A stretch of DNA of 64,000 nt from Terriglobia bacterium (GTDB lineage Bacteria; Acidobacteriota; Terriglobia; Terriglobales; Acidobacteriaceae), in contig JAIQFP010000016.1 in the NCBI GenBank assembly GCA_020073165.1, positions 1-64,000 of the forward strand, read 5' to 3'. A program made the position numbers and the translations under genes. The notes under the pieces were generated by a model. That model ran no database searches and had not been told where the DNA came from. It was given only the letters and a program-made list of their open reading frames with translations. Shown here piece by piece: positions 18,673 to 27,922 of this stretch. Positions within the stretch are counted from its first letter, which is position 1. Each line of letters begins with the position of its first letter.

Positions 18673-19263
18673 ATGGAGCTGAAACGGACGGTCAAGTTTG
18701 AAGCTGATCGGGATCCTGAATTTGCGCGCTGGATCAGCCATACCGTGGGTGGTGAAAGGATCCGCCAATGCCTGCAATGCGGGCTATGCAGCGGGAGTTG
18801 CCCGCTCTCGCTGTATATGGACTACACGCCGCGCAGGCTTATGCATCTTTCGCGCGAAGGTTTCAAAGAGGAGGTTCTCAGCAGTTCCTCGATCTGGCTG
18901 TGCACGGCCTGCTACGCGTGCATGGTCGAGTGCCCCAAGAAGATCAATGTCACCCATCTGATGTATGCGCTGAAGCAACGTGCGATCGAGGAGGGATTCT
19001 ATCCCAAGCGCTTTCCGATTCCGGTGATGGCGCAGCAGTTCTCCCGAATGGTACGGCGCTCCGGGCGCATCACCGAAAGCTGGCTGGTCGTGCGGGTGTT
19101 CCTGCGTAGCGCAATTCTGCGACTCTTGGGCATGAGCAAGCTCGGCTTGAGGTTGTTCCTGGCAGGGCGCATGAACGTCAGGAAAGAGAGAATCGAGCGC
19201 CGCCAGGAGATAGTTGCATTGTTGGATTCAGTCGCGGCCACCCGGAAGGAGCTGGCGCTATGA
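18673..19263 (+). CDS. hdrC: Heterodisulfide reductase-like subunit C
   Basis: A 196-residue iron-sulfur protein. Two [4Fe-4S] motifs are visible: CLQCGLCSGSCP at about 33-44 and CTACYACMVECP at about 77-88. This matches HdrC, which passes electrons between HdrA and HdrB. I start at ATG 18673 behind GAGGTGG; an ATG at 18655 and a further upstream start are in frame. The stop TGA overlaps the ATG of hdrB, showing tight coupling. A basic C-terminal extension follows the cluster-binding region. Confidence 0.85.
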   Translation: MELKRTVKFEADRDPEFARWISHTVGGERIRQCLQCGLCSGSCPLSLYMDYTPRRLMHLSREGFKEEVLSSSSIWLCTACYACMVECPKKINVTHLMYALKQRAIEEGFYPKRFPIPVMAQQFSRMVRRSGRITESWLVVRVFLRSAILRLLGMSKLGLRLFLAGRMNVRKERIERRQEIVALLDSVAATRKELAL

Positions 19264-20132
19264 AGTACACCTACTATCCTGGTTGCTCGCTGAGGGGTAC
19301 CGGCCGCGCTTACGAAGAGTCATTGCTGGCTGTGTTTCGAGCTCTGGACATCGAACTCGAGGAACTGGAGGACTGGAACTGCTGTGGCGCTACCACCTAC
19401 CTGTCGGTGGACGAACTGACCTCGTATGCGCTGGCGGCACGGAATCTGGCGCTGGCCGAGCGCGAGCACCGGGACGTGATCGCCCCCTGTGCCGCCTGCT
19501 ACCTGGTTCTGAATAAGACCCAGCGCTACATGCATGACTATCCCGACATCAAGCTGGTGGTGACTCGAGCTCTGGCCGCGATTGGGCTCACTTGCGAGGA
19601 CCACGTACGGGTGCGGCATCCGCTGGACATCCTGCTCCACGAGGTGGGCCTCAAGACGATTGCAGAGAAGGTGAAAATCCCGCTCAAGGGGCTGAAGGTA
19701 GCGCCCTATTACGGATGCCAGATCGTACGGCCCTACGCCACTTTCGATGACCAACACAACCCAACCTCAATGGACCGGTTGCTGGAAGCCTGCGGAGCCA
19801 AGATTGTCTACTACCCCCTGAAAACCCGCTGCTGTGGCGGCAGCCAGAAAGGCACGCTGCCGGAAATCGGACTGGACCTGATTCACTATTTGCTCAGCGA
19901 GGCGCAGAAGAACGGTGCCGAGGTGATTGCCACTGTCTGCCCGCTCTGCCAGTTCAACCTGGAATGCTTTCAGAAAGAGGCCGGCAATCACCCTCCCATC
20001 TCAATGCCAGTCCTGTATTTCACCCAACTGATGGCGCTGGCCCTGGGTGCGTCTGCCAAAACGATCGGCTTGCAGCGCAGCCTGGTGTCAATCGCGCCTG
20101 TGCTGGCCAAGAAGGAGATCGCGTATGCCTGA
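19260..20132 (+). CDS. hdrB: Heterodisulfide reductase-like subunit B
   Basis: A 290-residue protein with two CCG domains: the N-terminal one begins YYPGCSLRGTG and includes NCCGATTY near 40, the second includes TRCCGGSQKG near 190 and CPLCQFN near 227. In methanogens these cysteines hold the noncubane [4Fe-4S] clusters that cleave the CoM-S-S-CoB heterodisulfide. Bacteria lack these cofactors, so the real substrate here is unknown and may be another disulfide or a protein partner. The gene overlaps hdrC (4 bases) and hdrA (8 bases). All key cysteines appear present. Confidence 0.88.
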   Translation: MKYTYYPGCSLRGTGRAYEESLLAVFRALDIELEELEDWNCCGATTYLSVDELTSYALAARNLALAEREHRDVIAPCAACYLVLNKTQRYMHDYPDIKLVVTRALAAIGLTCEDHVRVRHPLDILLHEVGLKTIAEKVKIPLKGLKVAPYYGCQIVRPYATFDDQHNPTSMDRLLEACGAKIVYYPLKTRCCGGSQKGTLPEIGLDLIHYLLSEAQKNGAEVIATVCPLCQFNLECFQKEAGNHPPISMPVLYFTQLMALALGASAKTIGLQRSLVSIAPVLAKKEIAYA

Positions 20133-22143
20133 GATCCGCAGCCCGGGGGATGGAGCGAACCGTGAGCCGCCACGCGTTGGTGTTTATGTCTGCCATTGTG
20201 GCACCAATATCGCAGGCACGGTGGATGTGAAAGCTGTCACCGAATACGCGGCCAAGCTCCCGGGCGTGGTGGTCTCGCGCGACTACAAGTACATGTGCTC
20301 GGACCCGGGCCAGGCACTGATTCAGCAGGACATCAGCGAACACAACGTGAATCGCGTGGTGGTGGCCTCCTGTTCGCCTTTGCTTCACGAACCTACATTC
20401 CGCCGGGTCCTCAGTCGCGCGGGTATCAACTCCTTCTTCCTGCAGATGGTGAACATCCGGGAGCACGTTTCATGGGTTCACCTCGACAAGCAGGCAGCAA
20501 CGGAGAAGACGAAGGACCTGGTTCGGGCGGCGGTGCGGCGTGTTTCCCTGCACAAACCATTGCAGAAGCGGCGAGTTCCCATTAATCCCAACGTTCTGGT
20601 TGTGGGTGGTGGCATCGCCGGGATCCACGCCGCGCTGACGCTTGCGGATGCGGGCAAGCAGGTCTACCTGGTGGAGCGTGAGCCAACTATCGGCGGTCAC
20701 ATGGCCAAGTTCGACAAGACCTTCCCCACGCTGGACTGTGCCGCCTGCATCCTCACGCCCAAGATGACTAGTGTGGGCTCCCATCCCCATATCACGCTCT
20801 GGACTTACTCGGAGATCGTCAAGGTCGAAGGTTACGTGGGGAATTACAAGGTCCAGGTAAAACGCAAGCCCCGCTACATCCACGAAGACCTCTGCATCGG
20901 ATGCCAGGAGTGCATCACCGCCTGCGTATACAAGGAAGGGAAGACCCCTGACCAGTTCAATCTCGGCTTGAGCAAGAGAAAGCCGGTCTATCTGCCGTTT
21001 CCGCAGGCGGTGCCGCAGAAGGTGGTGATTGACCCGGAAACCTGCATCCAGTTCAAGTCAGGCAAGTGCAAGAAGACCTGCGTGGAGGCTTGTGGCGAGC
21101 GCCAGGCGATTGATTTTACGCAAACCGAGAAGTTCGAAGAGATTGAGGTAGGCACCATCATTCTGGCGACCGGCTTCAAGACCTTCGATGCCAGCCGCCA
21201 TCCCTATTACGGCTACGGCCGCTACCCGAATGTCTATACATCTCTGGAAGTGGAGCGCCTGATCAACGCCGCCGGGCCGACCGGCGGGGAAGTCGTGCTG
21301 CGGGATGGTACACGACCGAAGTCGGTGGGCATCATCCATTGTGTAGGTTCGCGCGACGCTAACACCAACCGCTGGTGCTCCAAAGTCTGCTGCATGTACT
21401 CGCTCAAGCTCGCGCACCTTATTAAGGAGCGAACGGGCGCGGAAGTCTACAACTTCTACATCGACATGCGGACGCCCGGTAAGGGCTACGAGGAATTCTA
21501 TGACCGCCTGCTGGACGAGGGTGTGCACTTCGTGCGCGGCCGTGTGGCCGAAGTCAGCGACTGGGCCGTGCACCCCTCCGAAGAAGGCAAACTGGTGATC
21601 CGCGCCGAGGACACCCTGGCTGCGTTTGTCCGGCGTATTCCCGTGGACATGGTGGTCCTCTCGGTTGGGTTGGAGCCCCAGGCTGATGTCCAGGAAGTCC
21701 GTCGCCTGTTCAACATTAGTTGTTCGACCGAGGGCTGGTTCCTGGAGCGACACCCCAAGCTGGCGCCGGTGAGCACGTTTACGGAGGGCGTCTATATTGC
21801 GGGCGCGTGCCAGGGCCCCAAAGACATCCCCGACTCCGTTGCCCAGGCAGGCGCAGCAGCGGCCGAAGCACTGGCCCTGATTGATGCGCAGTTCGTGGAA
21901 CTGGAGCCCTACACCGCGTTCATATCCGAAGAGGAATGCTCGGGCTGCAAGAGCTGCATTCCGCTTTGTCCTTACCAGGCCATCTCGTTCGTCGAGGACA
22001 AGAAGAAGGCTGCGATCAACGAGGTGCTGTGCAAGGGTTGTGGCACCTGCGTCGCGGCCTGCCCATCGGGGTCGATCCAGCAAAACTTCTTTGAAGATGA
22101 CGAGATCTTCGAGGAGATCGAGGGGGTGCTGGCCTATGCGTAA
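20125..22143 (+). CDS. hdrA: Heterodisulfide reductase-like subunit A (flavin/iron-sulfur hub)
   Basis: A 672-residue protein with HdrA layout. A short N-terminal domain has VCHCGTNIAGTVD (from Cys23). The FAD-binding motif VVGGGIAGIHAALTLADAG lies at about 157-175, followed by the conserved LDCAACILTPKM. A central ferredoxin-like segment (CIGCQECITACVYK) is near 256, with further cysteines (CKKTCVEACGE). Two C-terminal [4Fe-4S] motifs are CSGCKSCIPLCP near 604 and CKGCGTCVAACP near 634. In methanogens HdrA carries the bifurcating flavin between hydrogenase, HdrBC and ferredoxin. The start at ATG 20125 follows GGAG and lies inside hdrB; the longer upstream frame is rejected. Confidence 0.9.
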   Translation: MPEIRSPGDGANREPPRVGVYVCHCGTNIAGTVDVKAVTEYAAKLPGVVVSRDYKYMCSDPGQALIQQDISEHNVNRVVVASCSPLLHEPTFRRVLSRAGINSFFLQMVNIREHVSWVHLDKQAATEKTKDLVRAAVRRVSLHKPLQKRRVPINPNVLVVGGGIAGIHAALTLADAGKQVYLVEREPTIGGHMAKFDKTFPTLDCAACILTPKMTSVGSHPHITLWTYSEIVKVEGYVGNYKVQVKRKPRYIHEDLCIGCQECITACVYKEGKTPDQFNLGLSKRKPVYLPFPQAVPQKVVIDPETCIQFKSGKCKKTCVEACGERQAIDFTQTEKFEEIEVGTIILATGFKTFDASRHPYYGYGRYPNVYTSLEVERLINAAGPTGGEVVLRDGTRPKSVGIIHCVGSRDANTNRWCSKVCCMYSLKLAHLIKERTGAEVYNFYIDMRTPGKGYEEFYDRLLDEGVHFVRGRVAEVSDWAVHPSEEGKLVIRAEDTLAAFVRRIPVDMVVLSVGLEPQADVQEVRRLFNISCSTEGWFLERHPKLAPVSTFTEGVYIAGACQGPKDIPDSVAQAGAAAAEALALIDAQFVELEPYTAFISEEECSGCKSCIPLCPYQAISFVEDKKKAAINEVLCKGCGTCVAACPSGSIQQNFFEDDEIFEEIEGVLAYA

Positions 22144-22618
22144 CCGCGAACTCACGCGCCCGGAGAAATCTCAGGCGACCTTCGAGCCGAGGATCGTTGC
22201 GTTCTTCTGCAACTGGTGTACTTACCTGGCTGCGGACCTGGCCGGGACTTCGCGCATGAAATACTCGCCGAATGTGCGCGTGATCCGGGTGATGTGTTCC
22301 GGGCGAGTCGACCCGCAATTTGTGCTGGATGCGTTTGCCCACGGGGCCGATGGAGTGTTTATCGGCGGATGCCACCCCGGCGACTGCCATTATCAGGAAG
22401 GCAACTACAAAACCCTGCGGCGCTTTCACTTGCTCAAGCGAGTGCTCCAGCAGATGGGCATCGAAGACGAGCGCTGCCGCTTGGAATGGATCTCGGCTGC
22501 AGAAGCCGACCGGGTGCGCAGCACCATCAACGACATGGTGGAGAAGGTGCGAGCCCTCGGGCCGCTGGATCTGATTCCGACCGAAGACAAGGTCTCCGCC
22601 GAGGAGGTGGCGGTCTGA
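22136..22618 (+). CDS. mvhD: F420-nonreducing hydrogenase delta subunit-like protein (MvhD)
   Basis: A 160-residue iron-sulfur protein. FFCNWCTYLAADLAGTSR, VRVMCSGRVDP and GGCHPGDCHYQEGN are the conserved cysteine segments of MvhD, which holds a [2Fe-2S] cluster and carries electrons from the hydrogenase to HdrA. It starts at ATG 22136 within the end of hdrA, and its stop overlaps the mvhG start by one base. Length is normal for the family. Its position between hdrA and the hydrogenase subunits is what the electron path predicts. Confidence 0.88.
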   Translation: MRNRELTRPEKSQATFEPRIVAFFCNWCTYLAADLAGTSRMKYSPNVRVIRVMCSGRVDPQFVLDAFAHGADGVFIGGCHPGDCHYQEGNYKTLRRFHLLKRVLQQMGIEDERCRLEWISAAEADRVRSTINDMVEKVRALGPLDLIPTEDKVSAEEVAV

Positions 22619-23607
22619 TGCCGGAGAAACCCAAAGTGGCGTTCTACTGGTGCGCATCCTGCGGCGGCTGCGAAGAAGCGGTAGTTGATCTGGCGGAAGC
22701 CATCCTCGATGTGGTTGCCGCGGTGGATATCGTCTTCTGGCCGGTAGCCCTGGACTTCAAGCGTAAGGACGTAGAGGCAATGCCGGAGGGCTCCATCCTG
22801 GTGAGTTTTGTGAACGGCGCTATCCGGACTTCGGAACAAGCAGACATGGCGCACCTGTTGAGAAGCAAATCGAAGCTGCTCGTGGCCCTGGGGTCCTGCT
22901 CACACCTGGGTGGAATTCCGGGCCTGGCCAATTTGTTCGATCGCGAGAGCATCCTCAACGCTGTCTATCTGGAGTCGCCCAGCACCGTGAATCCTGAAGG
23001 GAGTCTCCCGGCGACACATCACAAAGATGACGGACACACTGTGGAGTTGCCCCGCTTCTACAACACTGTGCAAGCACTCGACCAGGTCGTGGAGGTGGAC
23101 TATTACGTGCCCGGTTGCCCACCCACGCCGAGGATTTTCCGCACTGCACTGCAAACCCTACTGGGTGATGAGTTACCAGCTAAAGGCACGGTGCTCGCCC
23201 CGGACCATGCGCTTTGTGACGAATGTCCACGCAAGGACACCAAGCCAGAGAGATTGTCCTTTGTCGAGTTCAAGCGTCCGCAACAAGTCCTGATCGACGA
23301 GCAAGAATGCCTGCTGGCACAGGGTTTGCTTTGCATGGGTCCCGCGACGCGCGCCGGATGCGAGGCGCTTTGTGTCCGGGGCAACATGCCTTGTTCCGGT
23401 TGCTGCGGTCCTACCAGCCGGGTGAAAGACCAGGGCGCGAAAATTCTGTCCTCTCTCGCCTCGCTGGTGGAGGGCAAGGAGGAGGCGGAGATTGACCGCA
23501 TTCTGTCCACCATCCCCGATCCCGCAGGGACGTTTTACCGGTACAGCCTGCCCGCTTCGCTGCTGCACCGAAAGAAACTGGACGGATGTCACTGCAAGAA
23601 CCGGTAG
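22618..23607 (+). CDS. mvhG: [NiFe]-hydrogenase small subunit (MvhG-like)
   Basis: A 329-residue protein. WCASCGGCEEA at residues 11-20 gives the proximal cluster ligands, with further ligands in GSCSHLGG and YVPGCPPTP. A C-terminal cysteine-rich part (CDECPRKD, LLCMGPATRAGCEALC, NMPCSGCCGP) would hold the medial and distal clusters. This pattern fits group 3 small subunits, which lack a Tat signal and are cytoplasmic; no signal is seen. It passes electrons from the NiFe site to MvhD. The gene follows mvhD by a one-base stop/start overlap. Confidence 0.85.
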   Translation: MPEKPKVAFYWCASCGGCEEAVVDLAEAILDVVAAVDIVFWPVALDFKRKDVEAMPEGSILVSFVNGAIRTSEQADMAHLLRSKSKLLVALGSCSHLGGIPGLANLFDRESILNAVYLESPSTVNPEGSLPATHHKDDGHTVELPRFYNTVQALDQVVEVDYYVPGCPPTPRIFRTALQTLLGDELPAKGTVLAPDHALCDECPRKDTKPERLSFVEFKRPQQVLIDEQECLLAQGLLCMGPATRAGCEALCVRGNMPCSGCCGPTSRVKDQGAKILSSLASLVEGKEEAEIDRILSTIPDPAGTFYRYSLPASLLHRKKLDGCHCKNR

Positions 23608-23627
23608 CTTCCAAGTAAGGTGGATCT

Positions 23628-25184
23628 ATGCCCGACCAAAGCCAAGAGACGTTGAGAAAGACCTGGCAGGAGGGCACTGCGAAGGCGAATACGAACTACG
23701 TCCGCCGGCGCATCACTATTGATCCCATCACCCGCCTGGAAGGTCACGGCAAAATCGACATCTTCCTGGATGCAGCAGGACAGGTTGAACGCGCCTACTT
23801 CCAAGTGCCCGAGTTGCGGGGATTTGAGAAGTTCGTGCAGGGCCGTCCGGCAGAAGAGATGCCCCAGATTACCTCGCGCATCTGCGGGGTGTGCCCGACC
23901 GCACACCACATGGCTGCCACAAAGGCCCTCGACGCTCTCTACCAGGTAGATCCGCCCCCAGCTGCGAAAAAGATCCGTGAGTTGATCTACAGCACATTCA
24001 TGACGGAAGACCACGCTCTTCATTTCTACTTCCTGGGCGGACCCGATTTTGTGGTGGGGCCGGAAGCGCCTCCTGCTGAAAGAAATGTCCTGGGAGTCAT
24101 CGGGAAAGTCGGCGTGGAGACCGGCAAGAAGGTTATCGCCATGCGACGCCGATTGCGCGAGTTGATCGCGTTAGTGGGTGGCAAAGCCGCGCATCCGGTT
24201 TTCGGCTTGCCCGGTGGCGTAGCCAAACACGTCACGTCTGACATGCGGAAACAATTCCAGGACGTGGCAGCGGAAGCCGTGGAGTTTGCCCAATTCACTC
24301 TCGGGTTGTTTGAAGATGTGGTGCTCAAGAACACTGACTACGTAAACCTGATCCTCTCGGACATCTACACCCATCGCACCTATTACATGGGCCTGGTGGA
24401 CGACAGCAATCGGGTGAACTTTTATGACGGCCAGATCCGCGTGGTGACCCCCGAGGGCAAGGAATGGAAGAAATTCGGCCCCGAGCAATACCTGGAAAAC
24501 GTGGCCGAGCATGTTGAGCCCTGGAGCTACGTCAAGTTCTGCTACCTGAAGCCGGTAGGGTGGAAAGGCTTCACCGAAGGCATAGAGAGCGGCATCTACA
24601 GCGTTGCTCCTCTGGCCCGGCTGAATGTCAGCGACGGTATGGCAACACCGCTGGCACAAACGGCGTACGAGAAGTTTTTCTCGACCCTGGGTAAGCCGGT
24701 GCATCACACCCTGGCCAACCACTGGGCACGGGTGGTCGAGCTGCTTTACGCAGCCGAGCGGATGACGGAACTCGCCGCGGACCCGCTTCTGACCGACGGC
24801 AACATACGAGTTCTGCCAACGGAGAAGCCGCGGGAGGGCATCGGTGTTGTGGAAGCACCGCGGGGAACGCTCATCCACCATTATCAGACTGATGAAAACG
24901 GGTTGATCCAGAAGGCCAACCTCATTGTGGCCACGCAGAACAATGCTGCGCGCATCGCCATGAGCGTGGAGAAAGCAGCCAAGGGACTGATCTCCGGAGC
25001 GGATGTTCCAGAGGGTGTGCTCAACAAAGTGGAGATGGCGTTCCGCGCCTACGATCCCTGCCATGGGTGTGCCACGCACTCTTTGCCCGGGAGCATGCCG
25101 TTGTTGCTTCGAGTCCGCAGCCACACAGGGGAGACGGTCGCGGTCCTGCGACGCGACTTCAACGGGAGCGTGCATCGTGAATAG
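23628..25184 (+). CDS. mvhA: [NiFe]-hydrogenase large subunit (MvhA-like, group 3)
   Basis: A 518-residue catalytic subunit. The first pair of nickel cysteines is in RICGVCPTAHH (about 84-94) and the second pair in DPCHGCATH (476-484). Thirty-odd residues follow the final His, as expected for a precursor whose tail is removed by a dedicated protease after metal insertion. All four nickel-binding cysteines are present, so the enzyme should oxidise or produce H2. It lies 20 bases after mvhG. Group 3c (Hdr-linked) is my reading from the gene neighbourhood. Confidence 0.9.
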   Translation: MPDQSQETLRKTWQEGTAKANTNYVRRRITIDPITRLEGHGKIDIFLDAAGQVERAYFQVPELRGFEKFVQGRPAEEMPQITSRICGVCPTAHHMAATKALDALYQVDPPPAAKKIRELIYSTFMTEDHALHFYFLGGPDFVVGPEAPPAERNVLGVIGKVGVETGKKVIAMRRRLRELIALVGGKAAHPVFGLPGGVAKHVTSDMRKQFQDVAAEAVEFAQFTLGLFEDVVLKNTDYVNLILSDIYTHRTYYMGLVDDSNRVNFYDGQIRVVTPEGKEWKKFGPEQYLENVAEHVEPWSYVKFCYLKPVGWKGFTEGIESGIYSVAPLARLNVSDGMATPLAQTAYEKFFSTLGKPVHHTLANHWARVVELLYAAERMTELAADPLLTDGNIRVLPTEKPREGIGVVEAPRGTLIHHYQTDENGLIQKANLIVATQNNAARIAMSVEKAAKGLISGADVPEGVLNKVEMAFRAYDPCHGCATHSLPGSMPLLLRVRSHTGETVAVLRRDFNGSVHRE

Positions 25185-25725
25185 CGCTACCAGGGAAACT
25201 TCGGAGTTGTCCACGTCAGCAGTCAAACAGAAGGTCACCATGCGCGTCTTGTGCCTCGGCAATGACCTGCTGGGCGATGACTCCCTGGGTAGCATGGTGG
25301 CGGAGCACATTCGGTCATTCGCTTCGCCCGAGGCGGAAGTTGTCTCCACTCCCGAGAGCGGCTTCCATTTACTGGATTATGTCTTGAACACCAAGCGCCT
25401 CGTGGTAATCGATACGGTGCGGTCGGGTACCGCTCCACCAGGAGCGATTTACGTCTTCCGCGACGGCGACCTGAAATCTCTGCCGGGAGGATCGCCGCAC
25501 TACGTTGGACTGTACGAGGTGCTTGCGTTGGCGCGGCGATTGGGCCTCCCCGTCGCAGAAGAAGTGGTCATCCTGGCGGTTGAAGCGGCTGACTGCACCA
25601 CCGTTGGCGGAGAAATGCATCCCGCGGTCCGCGCGGCGATCCCAGTGCTCATAAGAATCGTTCGGGACAGCATGCCCGGGAAGGCGGGTAAATTGGCGGC
25701 GCAAACCATGACCATGGCTGGATGA
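25177..25725 (+). CDS. Hydrogenase maturation endopeptidase (HycI/HyaD family)
   Basis: The core (from ATG 25240) begins MRVLCLGNDLLGDDSLG and continues with VVIDTVRSGTAPPGAI, the two acidic metal-binding regions of the C-terminal peptidases of [NiFe]-hydrogenases. It would cut the C-terminal tail of the MvhA-like subunit next door. I start at GTG 25177, which overlaps the mvhA stop by eight bases and has GGGAG upstream, but ATG 25240 with AAGG five bases before is equally reasonable and closer to the family norm. No other maturation (hyp) genes lie in the window. Confidence 0.8.
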   Translation: MNSATRETSELSTSAVKQKVTMRVLCLGNDLLGDDSLGSMVAEHIRSFASPEAEVVSTPESGFHLLDYVLNTKRLVVIDTVRSGTAPPGAIYVFRDGDLKSLPGGSPHYVGLYEVLALARRLGLPVAEEVVILAVEAADCTTVGGEMHPAVRAAIPVLIRIVRDSMPGKAGKLAAQTMTMAG

Positions 25726-25801
25726 GCAAATCTTAACCGCGCGTGGATCACTGCACGAGGACGGCAAGTTTCGTCCAGGCAGAATCCCGGAGGAGGGCGC
25801 C

Positions 25802-26920
25802 ATGAAACGGCTAATAGGTTGGCCGCGGTGGAGTTTCTGGACCTGGTGCTGCATGCTTCTGGTGGCAGGTGGCGTTTGCGCCTACTACCTGCGCACCGTT
25901 CACGCTGCGGGTCCGACCGCCGCCCATCTGCGCGACATTTTTCCCTGGGGTGTAGGGGTTGGCCTGAGTGTACTGTGCGGGATCGCCCTCTGTGCCGGTG
26001 GTTTCACGGTAGCGGCCACGATTCGCATTTTGGACCTTGAGAATTACAAGGCCATCGTGCGCCCCTGCCTGCTGATTGGGTTCCTGGGCTACCTTGTCGC
26101 ATTTCTGGGATTCGTCACGGATGCAGGTCAGCCCTATCGCATAGGGCTGCTGATCACGTGGAACTCACGCTTGGCGCTGGCAGGTGCGGTGTGGTCGTTA
26201 GTTCTCTATGCAGCGGTATTGGCTCTGGAGTTCGCCCCCGAACTGTGCAAGCGCTTTGGTTGGCGTGAGCCACCAAAACCGCTGCGCTTGCTCAGTATGC
26301 CCTTGCTGCTCCTTGCCGTGGTCCTCTCCGTGCTGCACCAAACTTCCATGGCGGACCTGCTGTTGGGCGCGCCCAACAAGGTCTCAGCGCTATGGTCCAC
26401 GCCTCAACTACCTTTCCTCTTCTTTGTTTCTGCGGCCTGCGCTGCTCTGGCGGCAGTGATCTTCGCCTCCTGGCACACTAGCATTGCCTTCGCCAGGGGA
26501 CTCCCCGCCAATCTCGTAGCCGGGATGGGCAAAGCCCTCGCGGCACTCCTGTTCTTCTACCTGGGCCTGCGCTTCGCTGACTCGATCTCCAGAGGAATTC
26601 CTCTGCTGGTGCAGAACAACGATCTGCAGAGCCTCCTGTTCGGTTTAGAAATTGGCCTATTCTTCATGCCCATGTGGCTGCTGATTACGGAACGCGATCC
26701 AGTTGACCCTCGCGTCGTCTATTACAGCGCGGTGATGGTCCTGGCGGCGCTCATCACGAATCGTTTGAACACTTGCATCACTTCGGTGGAAGCCACCACG
26801 GGCATGAGATATCTACCCAGCTGGAATGAGTTCTTGATCGCTTACGGCGTGATTGCTCTGGGCGTTGTGGCGTTCAGCTTGACGGTCAAGCGTTTGCCGG
26901 TATTCTCCGAGACTTGTTAG
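25802..26920 (+). CDS. NrfD/HybB-like multi-pass membrane protein
   Basis: A 372-residue protein with about ten hydrophobic helices, beginning WPRWSFWTWCCMLLVAGGVC. The pattern (RDIFPWGVGVGLSVLCGIAL, LLTWNSRLALAGA-like segments, TNRLNTCITSVEATTG near the C-terminus) fits the HybB/NrfD family, quinone-interacting membrane subunits of hydrogenases and other redox enzymes. It binds no haem itself and normally pairs with an iron-sulfur subunit; none of the classical HybA type is encoded here. It follows the maturation protease by 76 bases and GGAGG. It could link the Hdr-hydrogenase complex to the quinone pool, an arrangement not found in methanogen MvhADG-HdrABC. Confidence 0.8.
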   Translation: MKRLIGWPRWSFWTWCCMLLVAGGVCAYYLRTVHAAGPTAAHLRDIFPWGVGVGLSVLCGIALCAGGFTVAATIRILDLENYKAIVRPCLLIGFLGYLVAFLGFVTDAGQPYRIGLLITWNSRLALAGAVWSLVLYAAVLALEFAPELCKRFGWREPPKPLRLLSMPLLLLAVVLSVLHQTSMADLLLGAPNKVSALWSTPQLPFLFFVSAACAALAAVIFASWHTSIAFARGLPANLVAGMGKALAALLFFYLGLRFADSISRGIPLLVQNNDLQSLLFGLEIGLFFMPMWLLITERDPVDPRVVYYSAVMVLAALITNRLNTCITSVEATTGMRYLPSWNEFLIAYGVIALGVVAFSLTVKRLPVFSETC

Positions 26921-26938
26921 GAAACGGGTGGGCCAGAC

Positions 26939-27922
26939 ATGCGCTCACTATCGGGATTATCGACGACTTGTGCGCTCATGGTAATTTTCCTGTCCGTCGT
27001 CCCAGTCGCTCCTCAGTCCGGAGCCAATTCCGCGGTCGAGACGATCGTCAGGAGGTCAGTCGAGGAGGTTGCCCTTTCTTTCACGGTTACCAACAGCCGA
27101 GGAGTACTAGTCGACGATATCGAGGCACAAGACATCGCAGTCCTGGACCAGGGTCAACCTATCCGGGAGTTCACCAGCTTCAGCCGAGACTCCGACTTGC
27201 CCTTGCGCCTGGGCTTGCTGGTCGATCTTAGCGACTCCACAGCAACGGCGTTCAGTGCTGAACAGCACATAGCCATCGCACTCCTGCAACGCCTTCTCCG
27301 CCCGCAATACGACGAGGCCTTTGTCCTTGGTTTTACGCAAACGTCGAATGCCAAAGTTGAGTCAGAACAGCAAGCCACACGGCTGATCGATGTGCTGAGC
27401 AAGTTCCACTCCGGCGGGCAGACGGCGCTCTACGATGCCGTCTTTCAAGGTGCGACCCAGGAGCTCATGCGCCGGCAGGAGCCGCAACCAGTCCGCCGGG
27501 TGATCGTGCTGCTGAGCGACGGAGAGGACAACGACAGCTGGCGGACCGCTGGGCAAGCGATCGAAGAAGCCCAAAGCGATAACATCGCCATCTACGCGAT
27601 GAGCGTGCGGCGCACGGGGTACAGGTCTTTGGGCACCTCTGCGGTCCAGCGACTAGCGACAGAAACAGGCGGCCGGGTATTCCTCATGGACCAGGGTGAC
27701 GGCAATGCCCAGGTGTTCGCCGAAGTCGAGCAAGAACTTCGCAGCAGATACACCATCACTTATCACCGTGCACAAGCTCCCGCCGTCGGCGGTTTCCACG
27801 AGTTGCGCATTCTGATCAATTCCGAAGAAAAGCTTCGAGCCCATTACCGGGCTGGATACTACGCACCGTCGAATCAGCTGTCGTGTGATCCTGCCCCGAG
27901 ACTGCAAGTTCCACGCCATTGA
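26939..27922 (+). CDS. Secreted VWFA-domain protein of acidobacterial type
   Basis: A 327-residue protein with a signal peptide (TTCALMVIFLSVVPVAPQSG), a short N-terminal beta domain (FTVTNSRGVLVDDIEAQDIA) and a von Willebrand factor A domain. The metal-ion site is LLVDLSDSTA, with later residues in HSGGQTALYDAV and VLLSDGEDND. This matches the VWFA family (TIGR03436) found mainly in Acidobacteriota. Function is unknown; such proteins probably bind other proteins outside the cell. It starts 18 bases after the HybB-like gene and may be the last gene of the operon. Confidence 0.85.
   Translation: MRSLSGLSTTCALMVIFLSVVPVAPQSGANSAVETIVRRSVEEVALSFTVTNSRGVLVDDIEAQDIAVLDQGQPIREFTSFSRDSDLPLRLGLLVDLSDSTATAFSAEQHIAIALLQRLLRPQYDEAFVLGFTQTSNAKVESEQQATRLIDVLSKFHSGGQTALYDAVFQGATQELMRRQEPQPVRRVIVLLSDGEDNDSWRTAGQAIEEAQSDNIAIYAMSVRRTGYRSLGTSAVQRLATETGGRVFLMDQGDGNAQVFAEVEQELRSRYTITYHRAQAPAVGGFHELRILINSEEKLRAHYRAGYYAPSNQLSCDPAPRLQVPRH

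Noticed and set aside
21058-22155. Reverse-strand 365-codon frame inside hdrA
   Set aside because: It is a shadow of the strongly biased codon use in hdrA; no family signature.
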